Shown here: in pieces, positions 1 to 12,967 of the stretch | How positions within the stretch are numbered: the stretch's first letter is position 1 | How the letters are laid out: each line of letters opens with the position of its first letter | Origin: Clitoria ternatea | Taxonomy: Eukaryota; Streptophyta; Magnoliopsida; Fabales; Fabaceae | DNA length: 64,000 nt | Direction: 5' to 3' | NCBI GenBank assembly: GCA_037962975.1 | Contig: CM075675.1 | Location: 103,763,218-103,827,217 of the forward strand | Made by a program: the position numbers and the translations under genes | Notes under the pieces: model-generated | What the model was told of the DNA's origin: nothing | The model's input: the letters and a program-made list of their open reading frames with translations, nothing else | Databases searched by the model: none

Positions 1-89
1 AAGTCTATACAAACAAAGAAATCCTTACAAAACATGAAAAGACAAGGTATTTGATAAAGAGGAAACTGTTATATATGAAAACTACTTAC

Positions 90-3000
90 TTGGGGTCACA
101 GTGATAGCAGATATAAGAGGTCCATATACGCCTCTTATAGGAATGGCATTAGTTCCTTTCCCTGCCCAGGATAAGTGGATTTCCAAGGTGTTGCCATTAA
201 CATCAACATTAAACTCCTTAGTGATTCCCTTACCAACTCCACCAGCTTCATCAACAATGTTAAAGTCTTTCAAATATTTGAAACCCTGTCAATATACAGT
301 AATGAAAATATTTACCTTCAGAACTTCTGTTTTACTGGAAAATCAATACAAATATTAGCAAAATTTAGAAGAAATTAAAGAAATTCTTGTTTCATTACTC
401 ACTTGAATTGAAACATCAAATATGCGCTTTCCAAGGCTGCTATATGTCTGGTCATTAGAAAATGCTATCTCAGCGAAATGAAGTTTCACTTTATAATTGC
501 CATTCAGCATACAAAAGCCATAGTAATTAAGATACAGAGGAGCCATGCGGGCTGTTTGGTAGTATTTAGAACCATTAATGTTCAAAGCAAACAGATTTGT
601 AGCTACATAATCAGCCTTTTCATTTCCTAGATATACTCCAGTACTGCTATAAGCCCAGTTGCCATCACTACTTGAAGTAAAGGTTGAAATGCCACGGAGA
701 TTGAGATCAGCTTCATATTCATGGTCCTCATACTCTACTTCAGTTCCTCCGCAATTTATGAACAATGAATGATCTGCAGAGACATAGTGAAAATGAATCA
801 TTTACTAAGAAAATTGAGAGGATGCTTCATTTGAGAGAACTTTTTCCATTTTCATTTTCTTTTAATTACAGAACTGTAACCTTGTTTTTTTACTTTCAAA
901 AGTTCATACAAGAAACAGTGAAAATAGAAATGGTTAATTTGAGTGTATCCTATACAAACTTTTAAAAATAGAAAAACAGAGTGACAACTTTGTAATTAAA
1001 AGTAAAAATAGAAAATGGAAATAGGAAATGTTTTCTCAAACCAAACAAACTCTCTTAATGAAAAGGCAGGGAAAACAAAAAGTCGTTCTCTCATACATGT
1101 TACTTAAAAAAATATAACTCATAATTTCATTATCAAATTACAATTTCATTGTAGTTTATGAGAACATATTTGATCTTCTTGGTCTGGAACACTCACACTT
1201 GGGTTTTCCTGAGCAAGGCAGGCCCTTCTTCAAACATGATAATCTGAAAGATAAAGACTTAGTTTTCAAAAGGTGATTCAAAGCCAAAGTAGAATTAAAA
1301 CTAGACAACAAGGGGGCACGTACGAATTGTTAGCTGAGGGAGAGAGACTGGATGCTAAGTTCCTGTTCAATAACAATACCATACTTAGTATTAACATAGG
1401 TGAAATGGTAAATAATTTATAGACAATGAATTCTTCAAAATAAATTTCTAGACTAAAAGAAGCTTACACATCCAAGACCTGGCAACTAGTTGTAGAAGAC
1501 GCTGTAAAATTGTTCAAAGATAAATCACTGAAAGAGAACATAATCTGAGATTAATTTCATAATTCAAGGAGTGCTCAAGACAAAACATGAGAAAAATATA
1601 TAGTAATTGTGTAACAGAGAACTTTCAAACAGTGAGCCTAGGGGGAGGAAATATGCTAACATATTCTGTTTACTGTCAAATATCCACCCAGGAATTGGTC
1701 CACTCAGAGAGTTGTTTGTCAGAAACCTGCATCCATCATCATTATACCTCATTATATCACAAGAATACCAATTAAGAAAAAGAAACCAGCAATTTCAGAT
1801 CAAAGTATTAGTAGGAAAATTCACATCCTCTTAATCTTGTTGCCAGCAAATGATTATGTTCACTCACAAGAAATTAATTTTTTGCAAGTCCTGAAATGTA
1901 TCTGGGATTGGACCAGTCAATAGGTTTGAGCTTAGATCTCTGAAAGGAATGAAAAATAAAGGAAGGATTAGTTGATTACTATGAAGAAGTAATGATACAT
2001 GCAATAACCAAACCCTAGCAATAGAATGGGAGGTAATTTCATGTTTCCAACAATTTTGTAACTTCTCTTTTTGATGTCATTTTGAAACACTATGTGGTAG
2101 ATAACAATTTGCATAGATGATGCATGCTAAAAGTATATATTCACGTCTTTATTTTGTATGCAATCACCTTAAATGTCATGTCCTCATTTGTAATGATGTT
2201 AGTTAAATTGTTTTAAAAATAGCTTTTCAAACTACTACACAAACAACTGAAGAGTGTCTAAGGATAAATCTTGAAAAAATATTTGATAATACCTACCTAA
2301 GAAGTAGTAGTCATAATAAAATTAATTGGATTCAAATTATTCACTGATTTTTATAACTAAATAATTCCACAATCATAAACTTAATCTAATGAAGAAACAA
2401 GTACTTAAAACAACCTGGGATAGTAAAGTATGTATGTGAGTAAAATTAAAGTTAAATAGATAATACTGTGATTGGCAAACAGACAGACAGAACACCTTAA
2501 AGCATATATAGCCAGTAATATATCCTTGATGCAACTTACAGAGTTTTTAAAAATTCCATTTCACCAATGTAGTCTGGAATGCGACCAGTGATTAAGCAAT
2601 TTCTCAGTTCCCTGAGTCACAGAAATAAACCAAATGACAAAAACCTAGATGAAATTATGTAGTCCTTCACAGTTCACATAATAGCAGGAAAGGTTTCAAC
2701 TCACATTTTTTGCATGAGTTTCAAATTCTTCAGATCAGGAAATTTCATTGGCGGCCCCTTCAAATCAGATATTCTCCTGATATATAAATGTTTTCATCAA
2801 TGAAAAGAAAATGTTCATCTATTGATGATTGCACTCCATATTCCATAACCATTGTAAAATGCAGAAAAGATGCAACAATTCAGGAATATTCTTAAAAGGA
2901 GAAATTACAATTCTGTCAAATTTGTCAAGTTTGATATGACAGAAGGAATTGGGCCTTCCAAGGATGTGCCTTGCAAATCCCTGCAAAAAGAAAAAAGAAA

Positions 3001-6000
3001 AGTTTTCTCAGATAATAAGATGAAAGTTAAGCATGATATATCATTAGTCTATTCAACAAGAAAATGTCATCTATGAGAATTTAAACTCACAATCTTTGAA
3101 GGTTGGTCCAGTTGCCAATAAAACTAGGTATCTTCCCTGATAAAGTGCTCCCATCTATCCTACTGCAGAAATTGTTTATTGATTTCAGAATTTAACAAAG
3201 GCAAAAATAAAAACTTAAGAAAAAAACTGTATTACACCATATTACTCACAATTGAATGAGATTCTTTAGTTTTCCATATGCTTCTGGTATTGTCCCTGTG
3301 AAATTATTTGCTGAAAGAAGTCTGCAGATTCATTTAGTTAAAATAAAATAAAAAGGAGTTAGGCATACATGGGCAAAACAGTATGGAACTGTAGATAATT
3401 TTATGCTTTAATTAATAAAGACAAGTTAATGATTAAAATTGATGTACACAAACTTATAATTACAAAAATGAAATAAAGAGTCTCACAATTGCTGCAAGTT
3501 GCTCAAATTTCCAAGACTAGGGGGAAGAGGTCCTACAAGTTGATTATCTTCCAAGTTCCTGAAAACATGGATTACAACTATATTTATTCCACCTCTAATG
3601 TTTATCAATGTGGTATCTCATACTTCTCTCAAATACTTACAGTTGTTGTAGACTAGCCATAGCACCAAGTTCTGAGGGAATTGAACCATTAAATCGATTT
3701 CCCAAAAGTGACCTGAAGCATGGTAACAATTGTACCATGAGGATTTGAATTATGTATGATGGAAAATAACACAAGCTACATCTAGGAAAAAAAAGTTTCT
3801 ATTTCCACTTTTTAATTAGTAAATTACCTCCTTATTTTCATTTTGTTTCTACATTCAAAAGTTTGTATCGGAAAAAATTGTGTACTAGTGTTTATTGTTT
3901 CTTAGACAAACTTTTGAAAACAAAAAATAAAATGAAACGATGTGACATTTTGTTATAAAAAATGAAAAGAAAACGTTTTTCCAAAACAAAACGGCCCTAA
4001 GAAAGTAAAATTTTCTCAAAGTCAAAGGTTGTTAGTTAATATATGAAGAACATGCCTCAGCAAGATAAACACAAACTAATAACAAAAGGTAATGATAACT
4101 TACAAAATTTCAAGTGATGAGAGGCGTCCAAGACTTTTTGGAATTGAGCCTTGGAAATAATTTCGGGTGAGATCACTGCTCAGCATAAAAATTTCAGTTA
4201 TGTCTATCTTGTCCTGGATTCTTTTGCTTTTGATAAAGTTAATAATGTCTCATTTTCATAAGAAGTAGAATGCATAACAAAGTTATAATAACACTACAAA
4301 TATTGCACTTCACCATTCATATTTGTACAATAGCATGCATGGTGGGACTACTCTAGTCTCTATTGTCTATATAAATATATTTTTTTCTGGTTTGATTATG
4401 CTTTTCTTTTCTTATTGTATGGATGGTTGGTTATATTAAACCAACATTTTTTTTACATTTATGAAATTGGCTATTAACAAATGCTTAACATCCCACCTGA
4501 TTAGGATACCCAAAACGATAGCATAGTAACTCCCTCATTTGTGACTACATCAATCATGTACATGGTTAATCCATATTCAATATTTTCTGATACAATGAAA
4601 ACATTTGTGAACATGCAATAACAAAAGGAAAAGGAAAAGGAAAAGGAAAAGGGAATTTGTAATAACTTACAGTATTTTTAGTTGAGGTAGACTTCCCAAT
4701 TCATCGGGTAAAACTCCAGATACATTGATACCCTTCAACGCACTATCATTGCCAATTTGTAGAATTAGATCTATTAGTGTTCTTTTTAAATTCAACAAGT
4801 ACAGTCACACAAAAAAAATCAATAAATACTAATGAATGAAAAGAAACTGAGAGTGACACTTTTTTTATGATCCATAGCAATTGAAGACGGGATTTACAAT
4901 CACTCACTCACCTATTCAATCAACCCAGTTAGATGTCATGAATTATTTTAAGATATAAATATAGTAAAATTAATATTATTAATTAGGATTAATTAAGTTT
5001 ATCCTGCGTTAAAAACTTTTAACATTTTAATTTGGCCCCTCATTTTGTATTATTTCCAAAAAAATTTCTTCCAAAATTTCTTTTCTACCACAGTCCCTTT
5101 TGTTTATTTTTCCCATTTAGTCACTAAATATCCCAAAATTTCTATTTAGTCCCTTGTTTTAGGGAACCAAATGAAGTGAAAATTAGAGATATTTAAACAG
5201 GCCAACACAAATTCTCATAAAATTTAGAGGCACCAAATAGGAACAGAATCATAGGGGAACCAATTTAAAAAATTGGAAATAAGGGATTAAATTAAAAATT
5301 GCAAAAATTTTGAAGGATCAAAATTTTTAAGACTTAATATTATGATTTTGAGTTAGAATAATCCCTTTTATAATTTTATTAGAAGAGTCTACTTCAATTG
5401 GTTGAATAAAATGTATGGATTGTTATAACACGTTAACAACCAAAAAATAAATCTCTGCATGACCTCTAGGCAACTAATAATAAATGTTGATCAATTTCAT
5501 TAAAATAATTTTCATTTTTGTATATCAAAATTGCAAGTTATTAATCCACTGGGGTAAGTGAAGGCTGGAAAATTGAGATAGTAAAAATTGAAACCTCACT
5601 ACTTTGTTATAAATAAAAAAAAGAAAAAATTGAAAGCAATGGGTATGAATAGTAGTAAGAGGGGGTATGAAAAAGAGTTACATGGATGTGACATGGCAAA
5701 TGGTGCTAGCGTTGAAAGAGCAATCGCAAGTCACATTTCTTATGACTTGAGCCTCATCCCTTGATATCTTCCTGTTATCAAAACCTGTGTCCCCATTGCA
5801 TGAACGTTCTGTAACTTTCCAATTCAACTTCTCTACCTTGTCTGATATTGCTTGTAGCAAGTTCACTGCAATGTTTTCAAGTCAAATAAATTGGCTTTAT
5901 TAGGCTACATACATCTCATGTTATATTTAATTTCATCAAACTTCTCTTAGATACTTTACATCCCATCAGGGCATCTATTTATAGTTAATTTAATTTTTTT

Positions 6001-8983
6001 AATAACACAAATATGTCTTAAAGCCCCCCAAAAATACAAGTATTTTGTTTAAATAACTAAAATTTTACAGTTTCAACTAATAATGAATTGACAAATCATT
6101 AGGGCAATTTGAAGAAGTGTGTTATTTATTTTTCAAACTATAAAATCCGTGTCAATTTTGGTAAATTCTTGATTGTGACCTACTAATATTTTTAACAATG
6201 ACATGCTTTTTATCAAACTCAAGTGGTCAAAAGCTGTAATTAGAATGCATGCATTATTTAGCCCATATTTTACAACAGTTTTGGTCAAAAGCATTAATAA
6301 TTTGAACACAACGCTATGCTTTTATCCATAGTTTGACCAAGTCATACAAGGCAGGCTATATAATATAAGAAGAAATCTAACTTTTCATGCAAAAGATAAT
6401 AAAAGACTCCCAAAATTCATATTCTCGAGGCTTCCCATACTAACCCATGCAGTATCATATCTTTAGATTATTATCGATATTATCATCATTATTATAACAA
6501 AACTAAAAATTTAAATTCAATCTAAATCTATTTACAAATTATTTATAAGGATTAAATTTTAAATTCAATCAATTTTTTCATTATAATCCAATTATAATCT
6601 AAATCTAGTTTTTAGAAAATGGATTTTTATCCAAATTCATTTTTTAAAAAATTGGATTTGGTTCAATTCGATTTATTAAAATTAGATTTAATCCAAATTT
6701 CTGATTTTTAACTCAAATCTAGTTTTTATCCAATTTTTTTAAAGTCAGATACAATTGTTTTTTAAAACTAAATTCATTTTTTAATTCAAGTACAGTTATT
6801 AAAATCAACCTTCACCACCACCAATTCAAAAATTGAGATTTGAACTTTAAACAAAAATTATTACTACATAAAAGATGTTATTAATTCAGAAATTGAAATT
6901 TAAACTTTAAACAAAAATAATTACTACATCAAAGATGAAGTAAGTAATTTAAAGAATTAACTTATTCTATTTAATGAATTGGATTCTAAATTCAATCCTT
7001 TTTTGTTATGTTAAACTAGATTGAGTCTAAATTTAATTTTTTTAAAATGAATTTATCCAAACTCAATTTTTAAAATCTAGATCTAATTTAATCTGATTTT
7101 TTAAAAATTAAATTTTATCCAAATCTAAATATAAAATGTGTTTTTAATATCCAATTTGATAGACATTTTTTTTTCTTATTTAAATTCGGTTTTAAATATG
7201 ATTTAGACTCAAAAGCTAAATTTTTACACATCCCCACCAAAAATATTGCATGAAACAGGAGCGTCGCCATCCATAGTTAAGATAAAATAAACTAAACATT
7301 TGGGTGAATAAACCATATGATTTAAAAGATATACATTATTGAAGTCTTCTAAAGAATATAAATATACAGTAAAAAGTAAGAAAATATTTATTTTTACAAG
7401 AAAAATTTCTACCGTAATGGGTGATAGATATCCTGAGTTACACCTATACCTAAAAAACTTAAAGATAATTTTATTTGAGTAAATATTTTTGTTATTACAT
7501 TGTGAATTATTTTATTATTGAGGAACTAAATAAATCATATGATAGATTAACATCTATTTTAATCCTAAGGAATAAAGCACTATGGTTAATTTTTTTTTTA
7601 AAAAAAGGTAAAGTTTAGGATATCTTTCCGTCATGAAGAGCTAAAGATCAATCCCTTCCAACCCTTTATAATATGCTTAATGATTTGCTAGTTAGGATAG
7701 GGTGTGCTGACACAAAATTTGACTAACACATCTGATTCTAATTCCCTGTTTCCACCCCTTTAATTTGTTTTCTCCTATGGCTGCTTGATTTTTATGGGCA
7801 AGAATCTACTTCCAAGTAACTTCACTAGTCTCAAGCTACTGTGAAGTGAATAGAATTGTGAAGGGTTGCATATTGCAGCTATAGTAGCAGTGAAATTAAA
7901 ATCACACGCCTTGGGGAGGAAAATAAGAAAAAGAAAACTTATGTTGGAAAGAAAGAATCAGCTAGCCTCACACAATATTTGACTTGCACACGTAATTCGT
8001 CAATACAACAATCGCTTGCCCTTTGTATTACTAATTTGTCCTCACTTATTATAACTTGCTCTACAACTGTAAAATATCTGTAATACATAATTGAGTCATA
8101 AATTTTAGTTAATCAACCTTATTATATCTATAAGCTGCAGAATCCACGCCTGTGTTGGTTGCAATATTGGATATTATAACTGTTAATCAATCTTACGATA
8201 CTGATTAAAATAAATAAATAAACACACACTACTCAAGATCATTAACTATATTGAAATTTAAAATCGCATAATGGGCCACGCAAATTAAGAAAAAAGTACA
8301 TAAAATAAAAAATGTCCTTTGTATCTACACAGATAAAGCAACCTCACATCACATGGGATAGCAGTGAGCATTTGTCTTCATTTTATTGGATCACCGAAAC
8401 ACTCCAAAATGATGATAATTTAAAAAAGGAAAAACGATCCCAGAAAATCAACATGCCAAGACAGAAATCAGAGATCAAAGAAACACGACATAAATAATTT
8501 AGATTTTAATACCCCAAAGGGGAAAAAACTACTAATGTTTAAGGGAAGAGACAGAGAACAGAAAGGGAGAGGAATTGGTGGTTTTTCCATGGATCTGGTA
8601 ATAGAAGTAGCAATGGAAGTTGATGAACTAAATTCTGAAAGTTGGGTTCAAAGTACAAGAGAAAAAGGTTGAAATTTTGCAAAGTGGGTGGCAAAGTAAC
8701 AGGCGGTTTCATAACTTTTCAAAGAACACCAAAAACAAGTTTAAAAAAAGGTATGTTTCGGGAAGTTACAGAAAGAGTTTCCAACAATTGCACGTTGGAG
8801 CAATCAAAAGTTAACATAGCAAAAATAAAATAAAATAAAATAACAAAATGGAAAGTGGTTACCTTCATCTTGCGGAATGAGTTGAGCGTTGGATCCAAAC
8901 TTTTGGAAGCGATTCAAAGAAAGGAACACAAAGATGAAGAATATGGAGACATGTTTGGAGCTTGACATCACAAACAACCGCAT
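90..8983 (-). CDS. LRR-malectin receptor-like kinase, ectodomain part (3' end beyond window)
   Basis: Cell-surface receptor kinase of the LRR-RLK VIII-2 (LRR plus malectin) type. Exons read on the minus strand: 8983-8863, 5865-5682, 4742-4671, 4175-4104, 3712-3641, 3558-3487, 3321-3250, 3162-3091, 2980-2909, 2776-2705, 2611-2540, 1939-1868, 1726-1661, 1527-1468, 1362-1324, 1243-1197, 773-403, 285-90. All have GT-AG borders and the frame stays open through 1804 nt (601 residues). Exon 1 gives a signal peptide. The ten 72-nt exons 3-12 each encode about one LRR, all in phase 2. Exons 17-18 are the malectin domain (INCGG near its start, WAGKGT near its end). The first in-frame ATG in exon 1 is at 8983. 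The membrane and kinase exons would lie left of position 90, so the gene is cut by the window, not visibly broken. The paralogue starting at 19464 has the same exon plan. The family assignment is firm; the ligand is unknown. Confidence 0.93.
4623..4653. repeat. AAAAGG microsatellite
   Basis: About five copies of a 6-nt purine unit, AAAAGG, inside intron 3 of the left receptor gene, about 18 nt past the exon 3 donor site. A simple length-variable repeat; no function is suggested. Confidence 0.9.
5866..8862 (-). other. 3.0 kb first intron of the left receptor gene
   Basis: This AT-rich stretch separates the signal-peptide exon from the second exon. The middle part (about 6480-7220) is a degenerate mosaic of short A/T-rich words such as AATCCAAATT repeated at irregular spacing. 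I see no coding exon, no terminal inverted repeats and no RNA gene. The matching intron in the right-hand paralogue is only 487 nt, so most of this length was gained by one copy or lost by the other. Confidence 0.7.
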
Positions 8984-10590
8984 CTTGGTTATGTTGTCAC
9001 GGACCACCACCTTAATGGATTTGGTTGGTTTTAAGATTCAGAATTGAATTATGGGATGGGAAAACGACAACCAGAATGGCTGAGACAAATACTAGTAAAC
9101 AATAAAAAAAGAGTAGGAAAAAAATGTGACTAATTTGTTGGAGGGAAAGAAGAAAATGAGATGCTTTCGAAGGGATTTTGACACTTAATTAACAATAGAG
9201 TGAGACGTGAGAGAGTAGTGAAACAAGAGGCCCCTCTTTTTTGGTACTTCAATTCAAAAATGGGTCTCTTTTATAAATGCTCTTGCTTTTACAGTTCAGA
9301 GGTTTGCTTCAAAGCCGGTTTAGTAACATGAAAATGAAATTATGAAAATATAGTAATTTAATAATTTTGTTATTAATATTAATTTGTATGTTGAGAAATT
9401 AGTCAAATTTCTATTAACAAATGAAATTGTGAAAATAAAATAATATAATATTTTTGTTATTATTATTAATCTATATGTCATCAAACTTTCTTTAACCACG
9501 TATTAAATAATAGTTTTTGTCAACTTTAATTAGAATTCTAAATTGAGAGCCAATCAGGTAATTAGATAATTATGTGTATACCTTTGTGAAAAAAAGTATA
9601 AACAGTATAAATATGTTTTTGTATTCTTTAAACTAATTAAATAAGCGAGTTATGGAAAGTTGACTAAAATATATAAATTATAAATGGTTAATATATAATT
9701 GATGAAGATTAATACATTAATACTTCTGAAACTAATAAGTAACTATAATAATTAATTATGTGAGTCGTATATTGAAATGGTATATTATGTGCTTAAATTG
9801 TTTAAGCATTAATAGATTCAGAAATTCAATGAATAAAATCAACGTAATTATATTTAAGAAATGATATATAAAGCAATAAAAAAAACTAAAAGGAAAATAT
9901 AAAGTAAGTTTGGTTTATCGAAAAATATATTTAATCTAAAAAATAAGTAGCAATAAATAAACTATAATCAAGAATAGATTAAATTACATTCGGGTAACTT
10001 TAATCAATATATATCTTTAATAAGTTATTATTAAAGAATTAGATTGATACACAAATCTGAATTATGAATGTCCATGTCTATGTTAATTTTAATTTGTTAA
10101 ATTTAAATAATGATAGGAACTTAACTATCCTAAATATCAATATAAGAACCTCTTTAAATAAAAATATTTAGGAAATACATGGAACAATAAAATGAAATAA
10201 TTGGTTAAAGTTATAATAATGTAAGATGATTTATATTTATTTATAGTTTAAATATAAAATTAACTTATAAAAAAGTTTAAAATTAGGATTAATCTCATGA
10301 GAGATTATTTTTTATAGGATTTAATTCTTAAATTGTTTTTTTCATTAGTTAAGTATTGAGGTGACTAACTCAACATTATTGTGTGTAATTTTTATTTAAA
10401 TATTAAATTCATCTTTAAAAAAAGATTTTAATCTTGTGCTGGGAGTAGCACAAAAAGTGTCAGTACTACTCTAAAGTTAAGTGGGGAGATAGATAATTAT
10501 AAACATATAACTTATTACATCCTTACTTTCTTTCTGTATATTTTCTTACTTTAGAACAGTAAAATTTGTACAAAAATTGTAAGAACTTGC
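8984..10590. other. Upstream region of the left receptor gene, no gene seen
   Basis: The first 300 bases to the right of the left gene's start codon should hold its 5' leader and core promoter, since the gene reads leftward. A purine-rich stretch with GAGAGAGTAG lies near 9210. From about 9300 the sequence becomes very AT-rich with no open frame and no recognisable element. Confidence 0.5.
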
Positions 10591-10789
10591 CTAGAGTTTG
10601 TTGGACATATGTGAAGAAGAGTTGTAGAAAATCCAATAAGGGCGGTAGATCAAAAGAAGAGGAGCCCAATAATCAACGTCAAATGGAGACCAAAAAGAGT
10701 TACAAGCAAAGAAACATTAAGAAAGATTTGGAGGTCAACAATTAATCTATAGAAATGATTTATGATAAAACATTGTAGCATCATTTGAT

Positions 10790-11640
10790 TCCGCATCATA
10801 TTGCTAGATTTTTCAAGGCCTTAAAGTTGTAGGCATCATATTGCTAGATTTTTCAAGGCCTTAAAGTTGTAGGTCCAGAGTCAAAGTGTCCTATATGCAT
10901 AGAGGTATGTATTCTGCTCACATTATTGATATATCAAAAATACAAAATAGAATTTTGAGTTTTGACACTGCCTTTGTTAAACAACCAAGACTGAGAAAAA
11001 GAGGTAGGTTTGGTGAAGGTAATATATAGAAGTTAATGGTGCAGTATGCAACTCAACAGGGGTGGATCTGATGAAGGTAGTTGATTGAACTTTCTTCTTA
11101 AAGAACCTTGTTTTCACCATCTAAATGACTACCATTAATTGGTTTGCAAACTCTTAGTATTTGACTTCTAAAAGTATATAAGATGATTGGATACTCAAAA
11201 CATTAATGTAGCAAATTTTATTTATTGTCTACTCAAAACATTGAATATTTCCATTTTCCCCTTAAGCACACAAAAACATGACTGTCTTACGACCAAGCTA
11301 TGGTGATTATGTCATTTATGTTATTCCTTGGAGCTTTAGATTTGCTTTTATAAAAGACAAAATCCTCATTTCTTCACGCAGGTTGGAGTTTATTCCAAGG
11401 CAGTGCACATGTTAGAACTTGATCTGCTTGTGAAAAGAAGGTTAGTACATGGTTCATGATAACATTACATGTCTTATTCTTTTGTGAACCAAGGGCATCA
11501 CATAAACTTTGAAGATTTGCCAGGTGCAAATACTACTGGAAGGAGAGGCTAGCTGGTGAACGAGTTGAGACATTGAAGCAATCGAAGGAATACTGGAATT
11601 TAATAATCTCTTTTTACACCATGATTTATACTATAAGTTT
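10790..11640 (+). pseudogene. Remnant of an unrecognised multi-exon gene
   Basis: Three exon-like segments follow one another on the plus strand with compatible splice phases. One ends at 10912 with residues KCPICIE before a GTATGT donor. One is 11382-11440, after a CGCAG acceptor and before GTTAGT, and reads SKAVHMLELDLLVKRR. One starts at 11524 after CCAG and reads CKYYWKERLAGERVETLKQ. Phases 0 and 2 match across both junctions. The CxxC word could be half of a zinc site, but no full RING is visible. Upstream, the 40-bp duplication and stop codons break the frame. I do not recognise the family. It could be a captured gene fragment or the tail of a decayed host gene; chance exon-like ORFs are possible. 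Confidence 0.35.
10793..10872. repeat. Perfect 40-bp tandem duplication
   Basis: Two identical 40-nt copies abut exactly: 10793-10832 and 10833-10872. Each starts GCATCATATTGCTAG and ends AAAGTTGTAG. There is no spacer and no mismatch, so the duplication is recent. Forty is not a multiple of three, so any reading frame crossing it is shifted. It lies within the exon-like remnant described at 10790-11640. Confidence 0.97.
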
Positions 11641-12389
11641 AAGCATGAAGTTTATCAAATGAACCAGAAAGAGTATTTTTATTGATTTTTGTTAGTTTTA
11701 TCTTTAAAGTTGAGTTTAACCTAAAAATACACCTATGGTACTTTTGTTTTTTCTGATGGAATAATTTCATTCGTTCCAATAAAAATTACCGTTTACATAA
11801 CAACTGAGGCTAACAAAACTTATCAATTGTATCAACAAGCTTATTGAAAGATTAAGAAAACAAGTTTATTAAAATAAGATTAAAAAGAAATTACAAGAGT
11901 CATTTAGTATTTTTATGAGTTATTTCAAATGCACCTTAAGTATTACCTTTTTAAATCTTTCTGCAAGTATAATCTCTCTGCCACTGCCCATCACTAAGAA
12001 AGATACATTATTGTACAATATCAAATTTCAGGAAAAATAAGTGTATTAGGCTACAATGAACACTCTCAACAACAGATTTCATTTAGTTGACATCGATTCA
12101 GCCATTATCATTCTATGACCAATTACCCACATAAGGAAATTATAATAATATCTTATAAGACATTAAGGTTTAGTTGCAGTTTGAGAATACACACCTGTGG
12201 TCATGAGAGAGAAGAAGATCCTTTCTGTGGTCTTGAGCCTGGAGCACCCTTGTAGTAGAGAAGCCTAATAGTGGCAAAAAGAGATTCAAAAATGCTACCA
12301 ATATGAAAAGGGGGGGAATACGCTGTGGAGCTTAAGAAATAGCTACCAATGCAAAAAAGGGGAATACCTTGCACGACAAAACATGAAAG

Positions 12390-12570
12390 AAGAATGAGCA
12401 ATGTGAAGAGTAAAGACGTGAAGATGCTGTGAACAAAAAGGTGAAGACGTTGTGCGGCAATGCAAAAGAGGAAAGACGAAGGAGCAATGTGAAGAGTGAA
12501 GAGGTGAAGATGCTGTGAACGAAAAGGTGAAGACGCTATACGGCAATGTGAACGAAAAAGGTAAAGAAGC
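12390..12570. repeat. Two degenerate ~85-bp tandem copies
   Basis: The string GTGAAGAGTRAAGAGGTGAA leads into GATGCTGTGAAC, AAAAGGTGAAGACG and CGGCAATG, and the block occurs twice, at about 12394-12475 and 12485-12560, with a partial third. The block is purine-rich on the plus strand. It directly precedes the CACTA-like subterminal region, so it may be part of the same transposon. Confidence 0.6.
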
Positions 12571-12599
12571 GAAAAGGTGAAAAGTGAGAAGCGTGCAAG

Positions 12600-12958
12600 G
12601 GGAAATTGGGACTGACTTTTACAACGGTTTTAAAAAATTAGGAAAGTTGTAAATGGAAAAACTATTATAGCATTTTATTTCAAAAATGCAGAAATACTGT
12701 AAATGGAAAACTATTATAGCGTTTGATATAAAAAAATTTGGGAATGTTTTAAATAATGTTTACCTATTACGTTATTTTTCAACGTTGTTATTTTACTAAA
12801 ATAATTAACATAAAAAAATTAAAACATTTTCTTATATAAACGTTGTTAATATATCTAGTGTATTATAGCATTTTAGAGTGGAAATGCCATAAAATAATTC
12901 ATCACTATTTTTTATAGCAGTTTATTATTATAAACGCTTTAATATGAGTGTTGTAGTA
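12600..12958. mobile_element. CACTA-like transposon subterminal repeat region
   Basis: Several copies of a short motif, TATTATAGC(A/G)TTT and variants, occur near 12664, 12712, 12863 and 12914, with two longer near-copies (GTAAATGGAAAACTATTATAGC) about 50 nt apart. Arrays of short subterminal motifs of this kind are typical of plant CACTA (En/Spm) elements. The right edge reads GTGTTGTAGTA, whose complement TACTACAAC resembles a CACTACAA terminus with one change. No matching left terminus was found, so this is inferred from motif style only. Confidence 0.4.
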
Positions 12959-12967
12959 TCTTATTTT

